A stretch of DNA of 64,000 nt from JAHIKV01 sp963733145 (GCA_963733145.1 CAVTCJ010000003.1:124001-188000), one strand, 5' to 3'; positions 9,354 through 17,699 are shown, counted from the stretch's first letter. The notes: generated by a model from the sequence alone, not told the origin. Numbers and translations are program-made.

Positions 9354-9384
9354 ACGCCCCGTGACTGCGGTCGCGGGGCGTTTT
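9354..9384 (+). terminator. Rho-independent terminator after the metalloprotease gene
   Basis: A 12-bp GC-rich stem (ACGCCCCGTGAC / GTCGCGGGGCGT, one G-T wobble) with a four-base loop is followed by TTTT. It lies 200 bases past the metalloprotease stop, after two repeats. Confidence 0.7.
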
Positions 9385-9404
9385 ATAATGGCGTCCGACC
9401 GATA

Positions 9405-9469
9405 CACTAGCCCGACGCGCAAGCGAGGGCAATCCGCCGTGCCGCCCTCGCTTGCGCGTCGGGCTAGTG
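9405..9469. repeat. Perfect long palindrome CACTAGCCCGACGCGCAAGC
   Basis: A 25-base arm beginning CACTAGCCCGACGCGCAAGC is followed by a short loop and its exact inverse. It lies 46 bases upstream of the PII gene and could fold into its leader RNA. Confidence 0.85.
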
Positions 9470-9515
9470 TTCGACCGTTGCATTCAGCGAATCGGACTCA
9501 TTCCGGGCCTACGCC

Positions 9516-9863
9516 GTGAAACTGATTATCGCCATCATCCAGCCGACGAAACTCGACGCCGTCCGCGAGGCACTGGCCAAGGTCGACGTCGAAAGGCTCA
9601 CGATCTGCGACGCGCAGACCTTCGGCCGGCGGCGGGAATTGACCGAGGTCTTCCGCGGCCGCCCCTCGACTATCGCCCCGCTCCGCAAGGTGGTGCTGGA
9701 GATCGCCGTCAACGAGGATTTTCTCGACCGCACGATAAAAACCATCTGCGACACGGCCCGCACCGGCCCCGAAGGCACCCTCGGCGACGGCAAGATCTTC
9801 GTGCTGCCCGCCGACCAGGCGATCCAAATCTCCGATGCCTCCCGCGGCCCGGGAGCGGTGTGA
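9516..9863 (+). CDS. Divergent PII-like nitrogen-regulatory protein
   Basis: 115 residues from GTG 9516 with PII architecture: MKLIIAIIQPTKLDAVREAL, a T-loop region (FGRRRELTEVFRGRPSTIAPLRKV aligned by eye) and the B-loop R-T-G-x-x-G-x-x-G-D-G-K-I-F. Canonical PII proteins sense ATP/ADP and 2-oxoglutarate and bind AmtB or other targets. Two departures are visible. The uridylylated T-loop Tyr51 (usual RGAEY) is replaced in RGRPS. The B-loop, usually RTGKIGDGK, carries three extra residues (PEGTL) and lacks the first Lys. No amtB or glnA is nearby. It is likely a PII-like protein with altered signalling rather than classical GlnB. Confidence 0.85.
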   Translation: MKLIIAIIQPTKLDAVREALAKVDVERLTICDAQTFGRRRELTEVFRGRPSTIAPLRKVVLEIAVNEDFLDRTIKTICDTARTGPEGTLGDGKIFVLPADQAIQISDASRGPGAV

Positions 9864-9931
9864 GGAGCAAGTTGAACCTGTTGGCGGAGTCAATCCCCGG
9901 CGGAATGTCCAAATGGATACTTTGGCTCAGA

Positions 9932-9961
9932 TTGCCCTGAAAACTATACGAATGGTATAAT
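9932..9961 (+). promoter_or_regulatory. Promoter and operator-like palindrome of the brnTA pair, cut off by an IS
   Basis: TTGCCC and TATAAT are separated by 18 bases. A perfect palindrome TATAC-GAATG-GTATA (9945-9959) overlaps the -10 box, a good position for autorepression by BrnA. The IS3 element starts 29 bases downstream, so promoter and brnT are now 1.6 kb apart. The operator role is inferred. Confidence 0.6.
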
Positions 9962-10062
9962 GTCATCATGCGAATCAGTTGGCAGGAATTGTTTTGAACC
10001 AGTTGGAAATGGAAATTCTCTGTCGTTTGGGTTAGAATTACACCCTAAACGAGGAGGATTCC

Positions 10063-10380
10063 ATGAACGCCCCACGACGACGCTTTGGCACCGACCAGAA
10101 GGCAGCCATTCTTAAGAGGTATCTGGTCGATAAGGTTCCCATCTCGGACCTGTGCGACGAGTACGGCATCAAGCCCAATCAAATCTACACTTGGCAGAAA
10201 ATCCTGGTCGACAATCTGGAGGCCATCTTCCAGCCGGTGGCCAAACGGGCCGCCAGCAAGGTGTCGGCGCAGGAGGAGAAGATCGCCCGGCTGGAGGCCA
10301 AGCTCGTTCAGAAGAACGAGGTCATCTCCGAATTGATGGAGGAGAACGTCCGCGCAAAAAAATCCATTGGGGAACTCTGA
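10063..10380 (+). CDS. IS3-family OrfA (copy 1)
   Basis: 105 residues. The N-terminal helix-turn-helix (FGTDQKAAILKRYLVDKVPI and on) resembles transposase_8 domains that bind the element ends. The C-terminal third is a leucine-zipper coiled coil (EEKIARLEAKLVQKNEVISE). ATG 10063 follows the strong Shine-Dalgarno AGGAGG. The sequence C-AAAAAAA at 10356-10362 near its end is the slippery site from which ribosomes shift to -1 to make the OrfAB transposase. Confidence 0.93.
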   Translation: MNAPRRRFGTDQKAAILKRYLVDKVPISDLCDEYGIKPNQIYTWQKILVDNLEAIFQPVAKRAASKVSAQEEKIARLEAKLVQKNEVISELMEENVRAKKSIGEL

Positions 10381-11351
10381 ACGGACGCTGGGTTCCCCAC
10401 GACACCCGCGATGAAGTGGTCGATTACGTGCGCCGTTGGCACGAGCGGACCGAGGTTCCGGCCCGGCGGTTCGTGGCTTGGCTGGGCATCGGCCAAAGCA
10501 AATTCCACGACTGGAAACAACGCTACGGCAAGCGGAACGAGCACAACGGCTGGGTGCCGCGCGACTGGTGGCTCGAAGACTGGGAAAAGCAGGCCATCAT
10601 CCGCTTCTCCTTCGAGTATCCGTTGGAGGGCTATCGGCGATTGGCGTTTATGATGCTCGATCGCGACGTAGTGGCCGTCAGCCCCAGCAGCGTGTATCGC
10701 GTGTTGAAGGCGGCGGGCCGCATCGGACGATCGACCAACAAGCCGTCGAAGAAAGGCACGGGCTTCCATCAGCCGCAAAAACCGCACGAACACTGGCATA
10801 TCGACATCAGCTACATCAACATACACGGCACGTTTTACTACCTCACCACAATCCTCGACGGCTACAGCCGCTACGTCGTGCATCGGGAAATCCGCCCGTC
10901 GATGACCGAGCAAGACGAGTTGACGATCCTGCAACGGGCAAAAGAAAAGTTTCCCAACGAGACGCCTCGCATCATCAGCGACAACGGCGCACAGTTCCTG
11001 GCCAAGGACTTCAAGGAGTTCATCCGCCTCTGCGGAATGACGCACGTGCGCACCAGCCCATACTATCCGCAGAGCAACGGCAAGCTGGAGCGATTTCACG
11101 GCAGCATCAAGGGTGAGTGCATCCGACCCGGCACGCCGATCTCGTTGGAAGACGCGGTGCGGATTGTGTCCAAGTATGTGAAACATTACAACGAAGTGCG
11201 TTTGCACAGCGCCATCGGCTACATCGCTCCGGCGGACAAACTGGCCGGACGCGAAGCGGAAATCTTCGCCGCCCGCGACCGCAAGTTGGCCGAGGCGCGA
11301 GAGCGCAGAAAGGAGCAACGCGAGGCGGCCCGCTTGCGAACGGTTGCCTGA
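10359..11351 (+). CDS. IS3-family OrfB, DDE integrase part (copy 1)
   Basis: Read in the -1 frame from the A7 site, giving the fusion RAKK-IHWGTLNGRW. The catalytic core is visible: H-W-H-I-D-I-S-Y for the first Asp, S-D-N-G-A-Q-F for the second, and Y-P-Q-S-N-G-K-L-E-R for the Glu. The C-terminus is strongly basic. OrfAB excises and inserts the element by a circular intermediate, as known for IS3. The reading frame is intact, so the element is probably active. Confidence 0.92.
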   Translation, partial: KIHWGTLNGRWVPHDTRDEVVDYVRRWHERTEVPARRFVAWLGIGQSKFHDWKQRYGKRNEHNGWVPRDWWLEDWEKQAIIRFSFEYPLEGYRRLAFMMLDRDVVAVSPSSVYRVLKAAGRIGRSTNKPSKKGTGFHQPQKPHEHWHIDISYINIHGTFYYLTTILDGYSRYVVHREIRPSMTEQDELTILQRAKEKFPNETPRIISDNGAQFLAKDFKEFIRLCGMTHVRTSPYYPQSNGKLERFHGSIKGECIRPGTPISLEDAVRIVSKYVKHYNEVRLHSAIGYIAPADKLAGREAEIFAARDRKLAEARERRKEQREAARLRTVA

Positions 11352-11601
11352 TCGAAAGAAAGACGCTACGATGACGAACGACCTGGGCGGAGGATAGGGC
11401 TCTGCGGGGACGCAACCCGAGCGCCGACCCAGGGGTTGTGAGTGAAGGCGGGCGGCGACCCCGCCGCCCGTCTCTTACCCCCTTCACTTTCAACACCAAA
11501 GCGGAAAATCCAAACACTACCAAACAATTTCAACGCCCGAACGATCCTAACCCGACCTCTGACGTTTCCATTTCACGCTGAACCAAGACAGAATAAGCCC
11601 C

Positions 11602-11895
11602 ATGAAAATGACGTTTGAGTGGGACAAACGAAAAGCCGCGTCCAACCAACGGAAACACGGGGTAAGTTTCGAGGAAGCCATTACGGTTTTGGACAACCCC
11701 CTGGCCCTGATCTTCGACGACGAAGAACATTCAACGGATGATGAGCGACGGGAAATCGCCATTGGTCATTCCGCGAAAAACCGCCTGTTGCTGGTGGTCT
11801 TTCATGAACGCGAACTAAATGTGGTGCGGATAATCAGCGCCCGCTCTGCTACGAAAAAGGAGCGAATAAACTATGAAGAACACTCCACGTGCTAA
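11602..11895 (+). CDS. brnT: BrnT-family ribonuclease toxin
   Basis: 97 residues with the BrnT signature F-E-W-D-x-x-K-A-x-x-N-x-x-K-H-G-V-S-F-E-E-A at the N-terminus, a central acidic stretch and I-S-A-R-x-A-T-K-K-E-R near the C-terminus. BrnT has a RelE-like fold and blocks translation by RNA cleavage. It starts 12 bases after the IS3 end; the native promoter lies on the other side of the IS. It overlaps brnA by 23 bases. Transcription may now come from within the IS or be lost. Confidence 0.92.
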   Translation: MKMTFEWDKRKAASNQRKHGVSFEEAITVLDNPLALIFDDEEHSTDDERREIAIGHSAKNRLLLVVFHERELNVVRIISARSATKKERINYEEHSTC

Positions 11896-12100
11896 GCCCG
11901 CCAAACGCGGCGACGACATGAAAGCCGAATACGATTTCGATTACCGCAAGGCCAAGCCGAATCGCTTTGCCGGCCGCGGCGGCGAAAAATGCACGGTGAT
12001 TGTGCTCGACGACGACGTTTCGCAGGTGTTTTCGGATTCGCAATCGGTAAACACAGCCCTGCGGGCGTTTATTTCGGCGATGCCGCGGAAAGCGCAATAA
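11873..12100 (+). CDS. brnA: BrnA-family antitoxin
   Basis: 75 residues. In the BrnA family the N-terminal part binds BrnT and the C-terminal part is a ribbon-helix-helix DNA-binding domain. Here MKAEYDFDYRKAKPNRFA is the recognisable conserved block, and SQSVNTALRAFISAM fits the helical end. It overlaps the toxin gene and is translated from the same mRNA. It probably represses the promoter at 9932-9961 through the TATAC-N5-GTATA palindrome (inference). Confidence 0.85.
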   Translation: MKNTPRAKPAKRGDDMKAEYDFDYRKAKPNRFAGRGGEKCTVIVLDDDVSQVFSDSQSVNTALRAFISAMPRKAQ

Positions 12101-12116
12101 CAACGACAAGATAATC

Positions 12117-13226
12117 ATGCCAAATAATTTTGCGGCGTCTGGGTTTTGGTTCCTTGTCTCGATGATCCTACCATCGTTATGTCTCTCGCTTGCCGTCTTT
12201 TCCGCAGGATGCCAAGAAGAGAGAACACCCGGTGTTTCGCAACACCGGATTGATGTTAATCCAAACGAGAAGAGTATTGTTGCCGAGATTGAGAAAATCG
12301 GCGGCGAAGTCACAGTTGACGAGAAGAGTCGGGACCATTCAGTGATTGACGTGCGTTTGACGTGCTGCAGAATATCCGATGCTTGGCTTACACACCTCAA
12401 TGGCCTGACCAAACTGCAATCGTTAAGCATCAACGGCACTAACGTGACGGATGAGGGATTAAAACACTTACGGAACCTGACAAACCTTCAGGAATTATCT
12501 CTGTACGACACTTTTGTCACAGATGTCGGACTGAAGCATCTAAAGGGGTTGACCAACCTCCGGATGTTAGTCTTGTCGGGCACCGACCGGGGACCGAAGA
12601 GCCCTGGCGGCAAGAGCGCATTACCAAGAGCCTATTCCAGTAGCGGCCAACCGCGTCTCGACTCGCGGATGGGGATGCCGGGCACGAACATAACGGATGC
12701 AGGATTGGAGCATCTCGAAGGTTTGACCAATCTCCAATGGCTATCCCTCGATTCCACCAATATCTCCGATTCCGGATTAATTCACCTCAAACGATTGACG
12801 AACCTCGGAACGCTGAACTTGAGCGGCACCAACGTGGGGGATGCCGGGTTGGAGAACCTCAAAGGATTGACAAAGCTGCAAGACCTAAATCTGAAAAACA
12901 CGAATGTGACGGACGCGGGTCTAGTTCACCTCAAAAGATTGACGAGTCTTCAATCGCTGGATTTGGGAGGCTCCTTCGGCCCCAGGGGGAACTCCAAAGT
13001 GACGGATGCGGGATTGGAACAACTAAAAGGGTTGACAAATCTCTTTCTTCTCGATTTATGGGGCACTCAAGTCAGCGCCAGAGGTGTTAAAGAACTCCAG
13101 CAAGCTCTACCGAAGTGCCGGATCGATTCTCCTGACGGCACTCATGAAGCTCGCGTGCCTTACTATCGGGAGCTTATTCCGGGATCGCACTACTGGAGGC
13201 TAGTCCCCTTAAAAGACCATGAATGA
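12117..13226 (+). CDS. Leucine-rich-repeat lipoprotein
   Basis: 369 residues. The N-terminal hydrophobic segment ends in V-F-S-A-G-C, a lipobox. About eight LRR units follow with the planctomycete-type consensus V-T-D-A-G-L-x-H-L-x-G-L-T-N-L-Q-x-L-x-L. Such repeats form a curved binding surface, here on the outside of a membrane. Between units three and four is an unrelated insert of about 33 residues rich in Gly, Pro, Arg and Ser (about residues 156-188). The C-terminal 40 residues are non-repeat. GC is lower than in housekeeping neighbours. The ligand is unknown. Confidence 0.82.
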   Translation: MPNNFAASGFWFLVSMILPSLCLSLAVFSAGCQEERTPGVSQHRIDVNPNEKSIVAEIEKIGGEVTVDEKSRDHSVIDVRLTCCRISDAWLTHLNGLTKLQSLSINGTNVTDEGLKHLRNLTNLQELSLYDTFVTDVGLKHLKGLTNLRMLVLSGTDRGPKSPGGKSALPRAYSSSGQPRLDSRMGMPGTNITDAGLEHLEGLTNLQWLSLDSTNISDSGLIHLKRLTNLGTLNLSGTNVGDAGLENLKGLTKLQDLNLKNTNVTDAGLVHLKRLTSLQSLDLGGSFGPRGNSKVTDAGLEQLKGLTNLFLLDLWGTQVSARGVKELQQALPKCRIDSPDGTHEARVPYYRELIPGSHYWRLVPLKDHE

Positions 13227-13378
13227 AGTGTCTGAACAAGTTTTTCAATCTTGAAAAATGGTTTTGACACCTTGATCGCCTATCACTGCAAGCCCCCGCG
13301 TCACCGTTGGCTCAGGGTTAAACGATGTGGCAGGGCTCGGCAACGGGAGTCGCCACCTGCAAACAGACCTTGTCTCCC

Positions 13379-14710
13379 TCATTCCGTCTGCGAAACCGCC
13401 TCGCCCAGCAACGCGGTGAAGTTGTCCAGGCGGCGGACCTCGGCGGCCAGCCGGGGATGGACGAAAATGCGGACCCGTTTCACGTAATCGTCGAACTGCT
13501 CGGTAGCCAACGTGCGGACCACCGGCGAGACCTCGCCCAGCGGGCGATAGCGGCCCTCTTTGGGAAAATGTATCTCCACGTCGAACTGCACCTCGCGTGC
13601 GACCGGCGGGGCGTCGAAGAGCAGTTCGTGCGGCGCGACCACGCGGCCCAGCGCCGTGCTGACGATCGCCGCGAGCCGCTCGCCGCAGGCCGTCAGCCAG
13701 GGATACGGCCGCCGGGCCAGCCGCTCGTAGAGGTCCCGCTGCTCGATAAAACTGTACTGCGCCAGCCGCTTGTAGAGATGCCGCGTGGGTCCGAACAGGC
13801 CGTCGAGCAGTTCGTCGGCCGGCCCGCCCGCGGCCGTGCGGCGGAGCTCGTCGATCATTTCGTGCTCGGTCATGCGGAACAGCGCGTCGAGGTCCAACAT
13901 GCCGTGCAGCAGGTAGAAGGCCCGCTGCAGCATGGCGGTCGCCGCCCGCACGCCGTGGTGCCAGTAGACCTCGCTGAACATGACGTAGCGGGCGAAGACC
14001 ATCAGTTCGGCGGCGGTTTTGCCTTTCTCGGCGATGGCCAGCCCGTCGCCGGCCCGGTTCAGGCAGAGGCTGCCCAGCAGCCGCTGCTGGTCGAAGTGCC
14101 GCCCGTAGGGCACGCCCGCGTGCAGGCTGTCGCGGAAGAGGTAGTCCATCTTGTCGATGTCGATCGGGCCGGAGAGGATCCCGGTGAGGATTTTCGCGGC
14201 GGGGGTGCGGGGCTTTTCGCTCAGCAGTCCGACCACGTCCCGCGGGTTGATGCCCCAATCGTGCCGCAGCACGTCGGCGATCTCGCCCTCGAGCAGGAAG
14301 CTGTTGGCGAACAGCTCGTGGCTGGGAACGCTGGGCAGGCGGATGTCCTCGATCGGATGGCAGAACGGCCAGTGGCCCAGGTCGTGCAGCAACGCGGCGG
14401 CGATCAGCAGTTCGGCGTCCGCGCGGCCCACCGCCCGCTCAAACCGCTCGTCGTGCGCCAGTTGCTTGAGATACAGCAGGGCCAGCCGATAGACGCCCAG
14501 GCTGTGCTCGAACCGCGTGTGAATCGCCGCCGGATAGACCAGCGAGACCAGGCCGAGCTGGCTGATGCGGGCCAGGCGGCGGAAATCGGCGGTGTCGATC
14601 AGTTGCCGCACCCGCGGCGTCAGCGGCACGTCCACCTCGGGCGGAATCCGCACCAGTCCGCGCCGCGCGTCCAGGGCCACCACTTCGGGAATGTCGAGAA
14701 TAGCGTTCAT
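13379..14710 (-). CDS. HD-domain phosphohydrolase (dNTPase/SAMHD1-like)
   Basis: 443 residues from ATG 14710; a longer in-frame start exists but MNAILDIPEV fits the family better. Metal-binding motifs are clear: H64-T-R-F-E-H-S-L-G-V, H109-D110-L-G-H-W-P-F-C-H and D-I-D-K-M-D-Y-L at about 184-191. This arrangement is that of dGTPase/SAMHD1-type enzymes that remove triphosphate from deoxynucleotides. A C-terminal HD-associated region of about 200 residues follows. Its biological role here (nucleotide balance or phage defence) is not shown by context. Confidence 0.88.
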   Translation of the reverse strand: MNAILDIPEVVALDARRGLVRIPPEVDVPLTPRVRQLIDTADFRRLARISQLGLVSLVYPAAIHTRFEHSLGVYRLALLYLKQLAHDERFERAVGRADAELLIAAALLHDLGHWPFCHPIEDIRLPSVPSHELFANSFLLEGEIADVLRHDWGINPRDVVGLLSEKPRTPAAKILTGILSGPIDIDKMDYLFRDSLHAGVPYGRHFDQQRLLGSLCLNRAGDGLAIAEKGKTAAELMVFARYVMFSEVYWHHGVRAATAMLQRAFYLLHGMLDLDALFRMTEHEMIDELRRTAAGGPADELLDGLFGPTRHLYKRLAQYSFIEQRDLYERLARRPYPWLTACGERLAAIVSTALGRVVAPHELLFDAPPVAREVQFDVEIHFPKEGRYRPLGEVSPVVRTLATEQFDDYVKRVRIFVHPRLAAEVRRLDNFTALLGEAVSQTE

Positions 14711-14772
14711 GGGAAAAATAAAAACCAGTAATTCCAAAATCCGGAAAATATACGAAGCGGAATGAGAGTTAT

Positions 14773-14842
14773 CCGTTTAGCAGCCGCCGGTACGGCGGCT
14801 AGTACCGCCAACGGGGCCGTCGTGCCGACGGCCGCTAAACGG
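14773..14842. repeat. GTTTAGC(A/G)GCCG..CGGC palindromic repeat
   Basis: Arms CCGTTTAGCAGCCGCCGGTA and the inverse GCCGACGGCCGCTAAACGG flank a short loop. Relatives are at 16948-17031, 25674-25741 and 53514-53580, with direct half-copies at 49009-49075. Confidence 0.9.
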
Positions 14843-14857
14843 CAAAACGCCTACATT

Positions 14858-14990
14858 CAGTAGTTCCAAATTTGGCATATTTTGTCACAAAGGGTCATCC
14901 TGAGCGAAGCGAAGGATCTCGGTGGCCAAGGAGATTCTTCGCTGCGCTCAGAATGACGACGTTTCGACCGGCCGAAATTTGGAACTACTG
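14858..14990. repeat. Nested palindrome: AGTAGTTCCAAATTT arms around a TCATCCTGAGCGAAGCGAAG repeat
   Basis: The outer arms CAGTAGTTCCAAATTT and the exact inverse AAATTTGGAACTACTG enclose an inner pair, TCATCCTGAGCGAAGCGAAG and ATTCTTCGCTGCGCTCAGAA. One element appears to have inserted into another. With the previous repeat it fills the 14711-15003 gap. Confidence 0.85.
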
Positions 14991-15003
14991 ACATTGGGAA
15001 CTA

Positions 15004-15684
15004 CTAAATATCCCAAACCCACTTCATTCCCGCCACCCAGCGCAAGATCAGCGTCACCAACAGGTAGAAACCGTAGTGAAACATGCCGTTTCCGAATTCG
15101 AGGTCCAGCGCGGCGGTGGCCGCCAGCCCGCCGGCCACGACCAGCGGCGGCAGGACCATCGCCCAACTCCACAGTTCGCCGGTAATCAGTCCCCGCGCGG
15201 AGAGCATGGCGAAGATGCCCCAGAGAATCGCGTAAGCCGTGCCGCAGACGGCCGCGCGGAGGTAGAGTTGGAGGCCGCGGTAGGGTTCGAGTTCGTCGTC
15301 GCGGAGGATCTCATAGGCCCCGATCACCAGCAGCGGCGAGACGACCAACAGGCCGACGGCCGTGACAAACGTGTTCTGAAAAAGCTGTGCCCGGCCGCCG
15401 AGCCAGGTCGCCATGAGGATCACCACTGCCGAGGCGACGATAATGGCGGTGGTCACCGGTTGGAACTTGGCGTTGATGCGGGCGATAGGTTTTGTGACGA
15501 GTTTGCCGGTTTTGGTGCGTCCCCCGCCCTCGAACGCCTCGGGGGCGTGAATTTTCACCTCCTCCGACTTTTCCGGCACGCGGAGGGGCTTTTTGCAGTT
15601 TGGGCAGGCCCCCGTCTTGCCCGCATACTTGTCGCTGACCTTGAAGCTTTTCCGACATTCCTTACAAACGACAATAATCGACAT
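15004..15684 (-). CDS. Zinc-ribbon membrane protein, hypothetical
   Basis: 226 residues. The N-terminus is a zinc ribbon (V-C-K-E-C ... A-C-P-N-C-K-K-P-L-R-V-P), of the type widespread in planctomycete proteins. A Lys/Pro-rich linker leads to four or five hydrophobic helices (about 75-95, 105-125, 145-165, 172-190 and 205-220). The ribbon would lie on the cytoplasmic side. Function unknown. Confidence 0.8.
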   Translation of the reverse strand: MSIIVVCKECRKSFKVSDKYAGKTGACPNCKKPLRVPEKSEEVKIHAPEAFEGGGRTKTGKLVTKPIARINAKFQPVTTAIIVASAVVILMATWLGGRAQLFQNTFVTAVGLLVVSPLLVIGAYEILRDDELEPYRGLQLYLRAAVCGTAYAILWGIFAMLSARGLITGELWSWAMVLPPLVVAGGLAATAALDLEFGNGMFHYGFYLLVTLILRWVAGMKWVWDI

Positions 15685-15723
15685 GCGGCGACTCGCGGCG
15701 GGGGGCTATCTTCTCTGTAGTCT

Positions 15724-15804
15724 GTAGGGTGGGACCAGCGAAGCGCAGTCCCACCAATGGCGCAGAGGTCGCGGTGGGACTGCGCTTCGCTGGTCCCACC
15801 CTAC
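15724..15804. repeat. GTAGGGTGGGAC palindromic repeat
   Basis: Arms of 32 bases (GTAGGGTGGGACCAGCGAAG and its complement) are perfect inverse copies around a 17-base loop. Same family as 222-304. Confidence 0.92.
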
Positions 15805-15943
15805 GAACTGCTGTTTCCTCCCATAGTTTCGCACACGCCATACCCGTGTCAAGGATCGAGCAGTTGCCGATGGACCGATTGTCACAGTTGCCATCGTAAG
15901 GTACGTTCTTGATAGATTTCCGCGGTAAGGGGAGGAGTCCTCT

Positions 15944-16024
15944 GTTTAGCCCGGCGTCCACGCCGGGATCGAGGGGGGCTTATCCGCGTGCATTGCGTTC
16001 CCGGCGTGGACGCCGGGGCTAAAC
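15944..16024. repeat. GCCCGGCGTCCACGCCGGG palindromic repeat
   Basis: GTTTAGCCCGGCGTCCACGC and its inverse (with one added base in the right arm) flank a 35-base loop. A second copy lies at 33412-33491. Confidence 0.9.
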
Positions 16025-16103
16025 GCATATTCCCGCGTTATTGTGTAAATGCGGTTGGTTTTCGGCTTTTTATTATCATTTTTCCAGCAAACGGCGATTC
16101 ACC

Positions 16104-16892
16104 GTGATCGAGTTCCTTTGCCCGAACGGGCACCGAATCCGTTGTCAGGCCGAGCAGGCGGGCCGGGCCGCCAAGTGCCCCCGCTGTGGGGTTAAGTTTC
16201 GCATCCCCGACGCCGCCGACCTGAACATCCCCAACGCCAGCGATTCCGACCCCAACGTCTCCCGGCCGGAGTTTACTGACTCGGGGTTTTCGGGCAACAA
16301 GCTCTCCTCCGCCGGGGGGGAGAGCAAAAAAGAGCGGCAAATCGAGTTCCTCTGCCCCAACGGCCATCGGCTCTTTGGCCCGGCCAGTCTCCAGGGCAAG
16401 CCGGGCGAATGTCCCGAGTGCGGCTCCCGATTCCGCATCCCTGTATACGACGACGAAGGCGCCGGCGACGAGCAGCCCCAGGAGATCGAGTTCAGCCCGC
16501 TCGAAGAAATCGAGACCCCAAACGCCGGTCCTTCGGCGGGAGCGAAATCGCGGCCCGCGTCCCACTCCTCCAACGCCCGAGCTACGGCCGATCTGGGCGG
16601 CGCGCCGACCACCATCTCCGGCCGGGGCCAGTCGGACCAATCCATCGCCAGGCTCGTCGCCCGACTCTGGAGACTGCGGCCCAAAGACGCCGCCGTCGAA
16701 CTACGGCTCCGTGGCGGCGATACGATCGTCCCCCATCAATTCCTCGAAAAGGCCTCCCGGCAATTCCGCCAGGGCGTGTTCGTCGTCAAAGAGGCCGACG
16801 AAAGCCTCTCCTTGTCGATCGTCGCTTGGGACGCCATCGAGCGGGCAACCGTCCGCGGCCTGAAGGAAGTCCCGCCCGCGTTCGCCGACTAG
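16104..16892 (+). CDS. Protein with two zinc ribbons, hypothetical
   Basis: 263 residues from GTG 16104; an upstream in-frame ATG lies in non-conserved sequence. Two zinc ribbons of the same design, F-L-C-P-N-G-H-R ... C-P-R-C-G-V-K-F-R-I-P and F-L-C-P-N-G-H-R ... C-P-E-C-G-S-R-F-R-I-P, occupy about residues 1-35 and 75-115. A low-complexity linker and a mixed alpha/beta C-terminal region of about 90 residues follow. Planctomycetes have many such proteins. The role is unknown. Confidence 0.78.
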   Translation: MIEFLCPNGHRIRCQAEQAGRAAKCPRCGVKFRIPDAADLNIPNASDSDPNVSRPEFTDSGFSGNKLSSAGGESKKERQIEFLCPNGHRLFGPASLQGKPGECPECGSRFRIPVYDDEGAGDEQPQEIEFSPLEEIETPNAGPSAGAKSRPASHSSNARATADLGGAPTTISGRGQSDQSIARLVARLWRLRPKDAAVELRLRGGDTIVPHQFLEKASRQFRQGVFVVKEADESLSLSIVAWDAIERATVRGLKEVPPAFAD

Positions 16893-16947
16893 TCGGCCCA
16901 GCCGCCGCGGTTGAAAATTATCCGTTTATTGATGTTCAGAAAACTAA

Positions 16948-17031
16948 TGCAACCGTCTGTTTAGCGGCCGTCGGCACGACGGCCCATGTTCCGCCGCAGG
17001 CCGACGTACCGTCGGCCGCTAAACGGTTGCA
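16948..17031. repeat. GTTTAGCGGCCGTCGGCACG palindromic repeat
   Basis: Outer arms TGCAACCGT..GTTTAGC and GCTAAACGGTTGCA enclose inner inverted GGCCGTCGGCACGACGGCC. Same family as 14773-14842. It fills part of the 16893-17207 gap, which has no gene. Confidence 0.87.
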
Positions 17032-17207
17032 TTTCTTATCTGACTGTCAATAGCCGCCGCGTCCACGCGGCGTTTGCTTGAAGAGAGAAGAGCGAGAAGA
17101 GAAAGGCTGCGAAGGGGGGGCATTCCTCGTTATTGAGGACGTGAAGATTTTGACAATCTCCTTTCCCTCTTCTCTCTTCCCTCCTCCCTCTTCGTGTTTC
17201 CGCTCCC

Positions 17208-17699
17208 TCACTCGTCCTCCTGCAAGTCGCCTTCGGTAATCATGCTGAAGCCCTTGGCGGCGAGCGTCTCCTGGGCGATCTCGATGTTGTCGACCATCAG
17301 GGCCACGGCGGCGTTTCCCCGCGGACGAATCAACAGCGGATAGGCCTGCACGATGTTCACCTCGGCCTGCAACAGCGCCGTGCAGACTGCCAGCAGCGGC
17401 TGCGGCCCCTCGGGCAGTTCGACGCCGATCAGATCGCTCTCGATGATGGCCAGACCGGCCCGCTCGAAAATCTCCCGCCCCTGCTCGGGATGGCTGAGCA
17501 GGAACCGCACGAAGGCGCACTCGGCGGTGTCGTTGATCGAAAGGGCCACGATCCGCACCCGGCTCCCCTCGAAGCGGCGGATCACTTCCAGCAGGGTCCC
17601 TACCTTGTTCTCCAGAAAAACCGTAAACTGCCGGATCGACGGATAGTTTCGCCCGCGCATGGTCGAAAAGTCGATGCCGGAGGATTGGTCGATGGACAT
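17208..17699 (-). CDS. Tandem ACT-domain protein
   Basis: 163 residues with two ACT-like units: R-Q-F-T-V-F-L-E-N-K-V-G-T-L-L-E-V-I-R-R-F at about 23-43, and a second around L-A-V-C-T-A-L-L-Q-A-E-V-N-I-V-Q-A-Y at about 103-120. ACT domains bind amino acids and regulate enzymes. There is no catalytic domain. It may be a stand-alone ligand sensor or regulatory subunit. It is divergently arranged with the thioesterase gene, 99 bases away. Confidence 0.82.
   Translation of the reverse strand: MSIDQSSGIDFSTMRGRNYPSIRQFTVFLENKVGTLLEVIRRFEGSRVRIVALSINDTAECAFVRFLLSHPEQGREIFERAGLAIIESDLIGVELPEGPQPLLAVCTALLQAEVNIVQAYPLLIRPRGNAAVALMVDNIEIAQETLAAKGFSMITEGDLQEDE

Larger units (their letters stand above)
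9990..11590 (+). mobile_element. IS3-family insertion sequence, copy 1 (1601 bp)
   Basis: The ends are TG...CA with imperfect terminal inverted repeats of about 28 bp (TGTTTTGAACCAG / TGTCTTGGTTCAG, both then containing GAAATGGAAA). The four-base direct repeat GAAT flanks it (9986-9989 and 11591-11594). It carries orfA and orfB linked by an A7 -1 frameshift site. The copy at 26709-28309 has the same length; I noticed only one difference, A versus G at 10991/27710, a silent alanine codon change. Confidence 0.95.
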
